A stretch of DNA of 7,006 nucleotides, from assembly GCA_913031405.1 (NCBI GenBank), contig CAJWCX010000057.1, positions 1 to 7,006 on the forward strand. The letters are read 5' to 3'. Shown here in pieces: positions 4,331-7,006 of this stretch. The stretch is from an uncultured Flavobacteriales bacterium (GTDB taxonomy: Bacteria > Bacteroidota > Bacteroidia > Flavobacteriales_D > Crocinitomicaceae). The position numbers and the translations under genes were made by a program. The notes beneath the pieces were generated by a model, which saw only the letters and a list, made by a program, of their open reading frames with translations, had not been told where the DNA came from and ran no database searches. The first letter of the stretch is position 1, and every line of letters starts with the position of its first letter.

Positions 4331-7006
4331 GTGCTATACTCGAAAAAAACATCTCTCTTTTTAGCTAAAAGAAATCGCAATTATACACTTGCTTTGTTTT
4401 TCACAGTATGGGCTGGGATATTTTCACTTCAAAGTCAAATCGTTTCGCCTTTTAACATTCGTTACCAAGCCAATCAAAAAGGGGGTATTCAAATGATCTC
4501 AAATGTGGGTTTGACTTGCAACGCAACAAATGGTAATTGTGCAACTTTTCAAAATCAATTTCCTCCCAATGGAAATCATAATCAAGACGGTGGAGTCGTA
4601 ATGGAATACGTCGATATCGATAATGATCCAACTACTTTTATGTCGTCAAGCGATAGTCTAGCGCTACCAACATGTAGTGAAGTAATTTTTGCAGGATTGT
4701 ATTGGAGTGCCAGAATCAAACCCAATACAACCGCTTATGTGAATCGTGAACAAATTAAAATTAAACTTGGGAACTTTTTCTATCAAAGTATGACTGCGGA
4801 TGAGACCATTGATGTCTTAGATATTCCTTCGAACCCAAATTTTTTCTATCCAAGCTATTATTGTTTCAAAAACATCACATCTTTAGTTCAGGCAACAAAT
4901 GGTAATGGTCGCTTTACAGTAGCCAACATATCAGCGCATACAGGAGAAGAAAATTTATTTGGTGCTTGGACAATCGTTGTAGTTTACAGAAATCAGTTGG
5001 AATCAATGAGAAACCTAACTGTTTTTGATGGAATGGGCTATGTTAGTGGTCAAAATAATTTGGATATTCCCATTTCTGGATTTTTAACTCCTACAACAGG
5101 CCCAGTAAGTTTTGAGCTGGGTGTCGTAGCTTATGAAGGAGACAGAAGTATTCAAGGTGACCGATTTCAGTTCCAGGGAAGCACTGGGTTTTTGGATGTT
5201 CCTGACCCACTGCGAACGCCATCTGACTTTTTTAATAGTACCATTACAAGAAACGGAACACTTACACCATATCGAAACCCAAATTACAATAACATGCTTG
5301 GATTTGATAATGGAGTATTTTCCCCTGATAACTCCGCATTCACCTACATAGGAAACGCCGCCACAGATGCTACAATACGTGTAGCCACTTCCCAGGATGC
5401 ATTAATACCCAGGGTGATTTCATCAGCTATAGATATTTATGAACCGGATCTTCGAGCGACGGTATATATTGATGACCTTAACGGAGCTCCTGCAGAACCA
5501 GGTGATGTTTTAGAATATACTGTGGTAGGAAAAAACATAGGATCGGACATTGCATTGGATACCTATATGGAAACTACTCTCAACATTAGAACAGAATATA
5601 TCCCCAACACCATTGAATATTTGAATGGGCCGTTCGCAGGTGCCAAAACGGACACAGCTGGTGACGATCAAGCAGAATATGATACTATCAACAGAATCAT
5701 AAGAACTCGAGTAAGTACTGGTGCTGATGCCACAATTGGTGGAACTATGATCAATTCATTTAATGGAGCAGACAGTTCAGCTGTGAAATTTAGCGTTCAA
5801 GTGGTCAATGACTGTCTCATTATAGGATGTGATTCTACACTTGAAAACGTAGCGTATATATACGGAGATGGCGACATTTCTGGTAACTCATACAACAATG
5901 GCGGCACATCTGATTCATATGATACCAATGGTTGTCCTACTCCTGGATCGAATGTGGTAACAATATTTGCTCCCAATTGTGGTGATTTTGAAATTTCACA
6001 TAATGAACCACTTTGCGAAGGAGACTCTTTATACTTCAATGCACCTGTATCCGATTTTGTATCATACCTGTGGCAAGGACCTAATGGTTTTGAATCTACT
6101 GAAGCCAATCCAACCTTGTACGATGTAAGTGAAGATCAAGAGGGCATTTATTCGTTGGTAATTACGCTTAATGATAGTACTTGTGTATACGAAACGAAAT
6201 TCGATACCGTAACTGTGGAACCTATTCCTTTTTTACTCTTTGACTCTCTAGTTGATGTGAGCTGTAACGGTTTTGCTGACGGCTCTATTTCAGTGAGTGC
6301 TCAAGGTATCGGATCTCTGGATTACTTATGGTCCAATGGATCGGTTGACACCTTAATCAGTTTGCTCGATACGGGAGCTTATTCTCTAGAAATATCTGAT
6401 ATTAATGGTTGTTCCTCTAATTTTTATTTTTCAATAACCGAACCGCCAATTTTAAATGCCGAAGCCTTTGTTTTATCGGATTTTAATGGAAGTCATATAA
6501 GCTGCTTTGGTGAAAACGATGGGTCCTTATACACAACTTATTCTGGAGGGGTCGGTGGTTATTCTGTTGAATGGACTCCTGGAATGCAAACGACAGACAC
6601 CACATTAAATAACTTGATTGCTGGAATTTACACTGTAACCGTTAGTGATTCAAACAATTGCATCACTCAAGATAGCATAGAACTCATTGAACCTAATTTA
6701 TTGAATACAATTGATTCTGTAATAAATGTCTCCTGTTTTGAAGGTAACGACGGTGAAATTTATCTCTCACCTACTGGAGGCACTCCAGGATATTCATTCA
6801 TTTTGATTTCAAATGGATCTAGCATAGATCAAGAGATTCTTGACTTAAACTCAGGGTTATATATTGTTCAAACGACTGACACTAACGGATGTACAACCAT
6901 GAATGATATATTTGTTTCACAACCCCTAATGCCTGTTTCATTGGAGGAGTTCCATATAGATGTAGGCTGTTTCGGAGAATCAACAGGTAGTATTGATTTA
7001 ATTGTA
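4331..7006 (+). CDS. Giant secreted surface protein with DUF11, Ig/PKD-like and SprB repeats (3' end outside window)
   Basis: The frame is open through the last base, giving 892 residues of a longer protein. From GTG 4331, a basic N-terminus (KK, then KRNRN) and a hydrophobic core LALFFTVWAGIFSL form a signal peptide, with cleavage likely near SLQSQ (32-36). Residues 37 to about 370 form a beta-rich head with AGLYWSA (121-127) and GAWTIVVVY (211-219), a pattern I recall from DUF11-containing type IX-secreted proteins. A DUF11-type domain follows (about 371-495, with PGDVLEYTVVGKNIGSD), then a linker, an Ig/PKD-like domain (about 550-631, with YLWQGPNGF) and SprB repeats from 641 onward. Proteins of this build are exported by the type IX system and act in adhesion or gliding; the sorting domain would lie downstream. 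No in-frame ATG occurs before codon 55, which lies after the signal peptide, so a GTG or TTG start is needed. TTG 4313 and GTG 4223 are alternatives. Confidence 0.85.
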   Translation, partial: MLYSKKTSLFLAKRNRNYTLALFFTVWAGIFSLQSQIVSPFNIRYQANQKGGIQMISNVGLTCNATNGNCATFQNQFPPNGNHNQDGGVVMEYVDIDNDPTTFMSSSDSLALPTCSEVIFAGLYWSARIKPNTTAYVNREQIKIKLGNFFYQSMTADETIDVLDIPSNPNFFYPSYYCFKNITSLVQATNGNGRFTVANISAHTGEENLFGAWTIVVVYRNQLESMRNLTVFDGMGYVSGQNNLDIPISGFLTPTTGPVSFELGVVAYEGDRSIQGDRFQFQGSTGFLDVPDPLRTPSDFFNSTITRNGTLTPYRNPNYNNMLGFDNGVFSPDNSAFTYIGNAATDATIRVATSQDALIPRVISSAIDIYEPDLRATVYIDDLNGAPAEPGDVLEYTVVGKNIGSDIALDTYMETTLNIRTEYIPNTIEYLNGPFAGAKTDTAGDDQAEYDTINRIIRTRVSTGADATIGGTMINSFNGADSSAVKFSVQVVNDCLIIGCDSTLENVAYIYGDGDISGNSYNNGGTSDSYDTNGCPTPGSNVVTIFAPNCGDFEISHNEPLCEGDSLYFNAPVSDFVSYLWQGPNGFESTEANPTLYDVSEDQEGIYSLVITLNDSTCVYETKFDTVTVEPIPFLLFDSLVDVSCNGFADGSISVSAQGIGSLDYLWSNGSVDTLISLLDTGAYSLEISDINGCSSNFYFSITEPPILNAEAFVLSDFNGSHISCFGENDGSLYTTYSGGVGGYSVEWTPGMQTTDTTLNNLIAGIYTVTVSDSNNCITQDSIELIEPNLLNTIDSVINVSCFEGNDGEIYLSPTGGTPGYSFILISNGSSIDQEILDLNSGLYIVQTTDTNGCTTMNDIFVSQPLMPVSLEEFHIDVGCFGESTGSIDLIV
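6251..7006 (+). repeat. Array of SprB-type protein repeats (three complete, fourth cut by window end)
   Basis: Within the surface-protein frame, residues about 641-706, 721-791, 797-868 and 874 onward repeat one pattern: V/I-x-V/I-S/G-C-F/N, then DGS/DGE-I, GG...Y..., a GxYxVxxxDxNxC segment and an xxEP/xxQP end. The first cysteines are C645, C725, C802 and C880, a period of 80, 77 and 78 residues. The second cysteines are C694, C777 and C854, 49-52 residues after the first, so each module probably closes a disulfide outside the cell. This matches the SprB repeat, first known from the gliding adhesin SprB. The repeats are well diverged at DNA level, with no long identical stretches, so they are not a recent tandem expansion. 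Confidence 0.85.

Noticed and set aside
5133..5351. Plus-strand open frame of about 72 codons inside the surface-protein gene
   Set aside because: It is a shadow of the long frame, which has a signal peptide, recognisable domains and no stop; the small frame shows no known motif.
5797..6108. Minus-strand open frame of about 103 codons
   Set aside because: It lies antisense to the DUF11/Ig part of the surface protein and has a biased, low-information composition with no recognisable domain.

Overview
The window is AT-rich, protein-coding bacterial DNA that looks like a chromosome segment from a member of the Bacteroidota, most likely near the Flavobacteriales. The reasons are: SprB-type repeats in a giant secreted protein, a lipoprotein of the Ig-like (Big_5) kind starting SGGPKD just after its lipid-modified cysteine, A-rich leaders without clear Shine-Dalgarno sites, and low GC. 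The genus cannot be read from this sequence alone. No RNA genes, CRISPR array, insertion sequence or phage module was seen.

Layout. Positions 1-297 (+) hold the 3' end of fmt, methionyl-tRNA formyltransferase, which enters from outside the window. It meets tail to tail, with an 11-base overlap, a two-gene minus-strand unit: msrC (free methionine-(R)-sulfoxide reductase, 2277-1801) followed by an overlapping gene for a large Ig-like lipoprotein (about 1843-287). Divergent from msrC is a small DEDDh 3'-5' exonuclease (2397-2948, +). Its end lies 9 bases from the end of a minus-strand DUF1295 membrane protein of the steroid 5-alpha-reductase-like superfamily (3881-2958). A gene-free stretch of about 450 bases (3882-4330) follows. 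From 4331 to the end of the window runs a very long reading frame on the plus strand with no stop (892 codons visible). It has a signal peptide, a DUF11-type domain, an Ig/PKD-like domain and at least three and a half SprB repeats. This is a cell-surface adhesin-like protein of the type normally exported by the type IX secretion system.

How the genes relate. Most of the window is housekeeping: start-tRNA formylation, methionine oxidation repair, nucleic-acid trimming and a membrane enzyme. The only clear operon is msrC plus the lipoprotein, and the two have no obvious shared biochemistry. The most notable object is the surface protein at the right-hand end. It is easily overlooked because it has no in-frame ATG before codon 55 and no stop inside the window. 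I found no convincing evidence of an undescribed multi-gene system; the other observations are modest and are graded accordingly.
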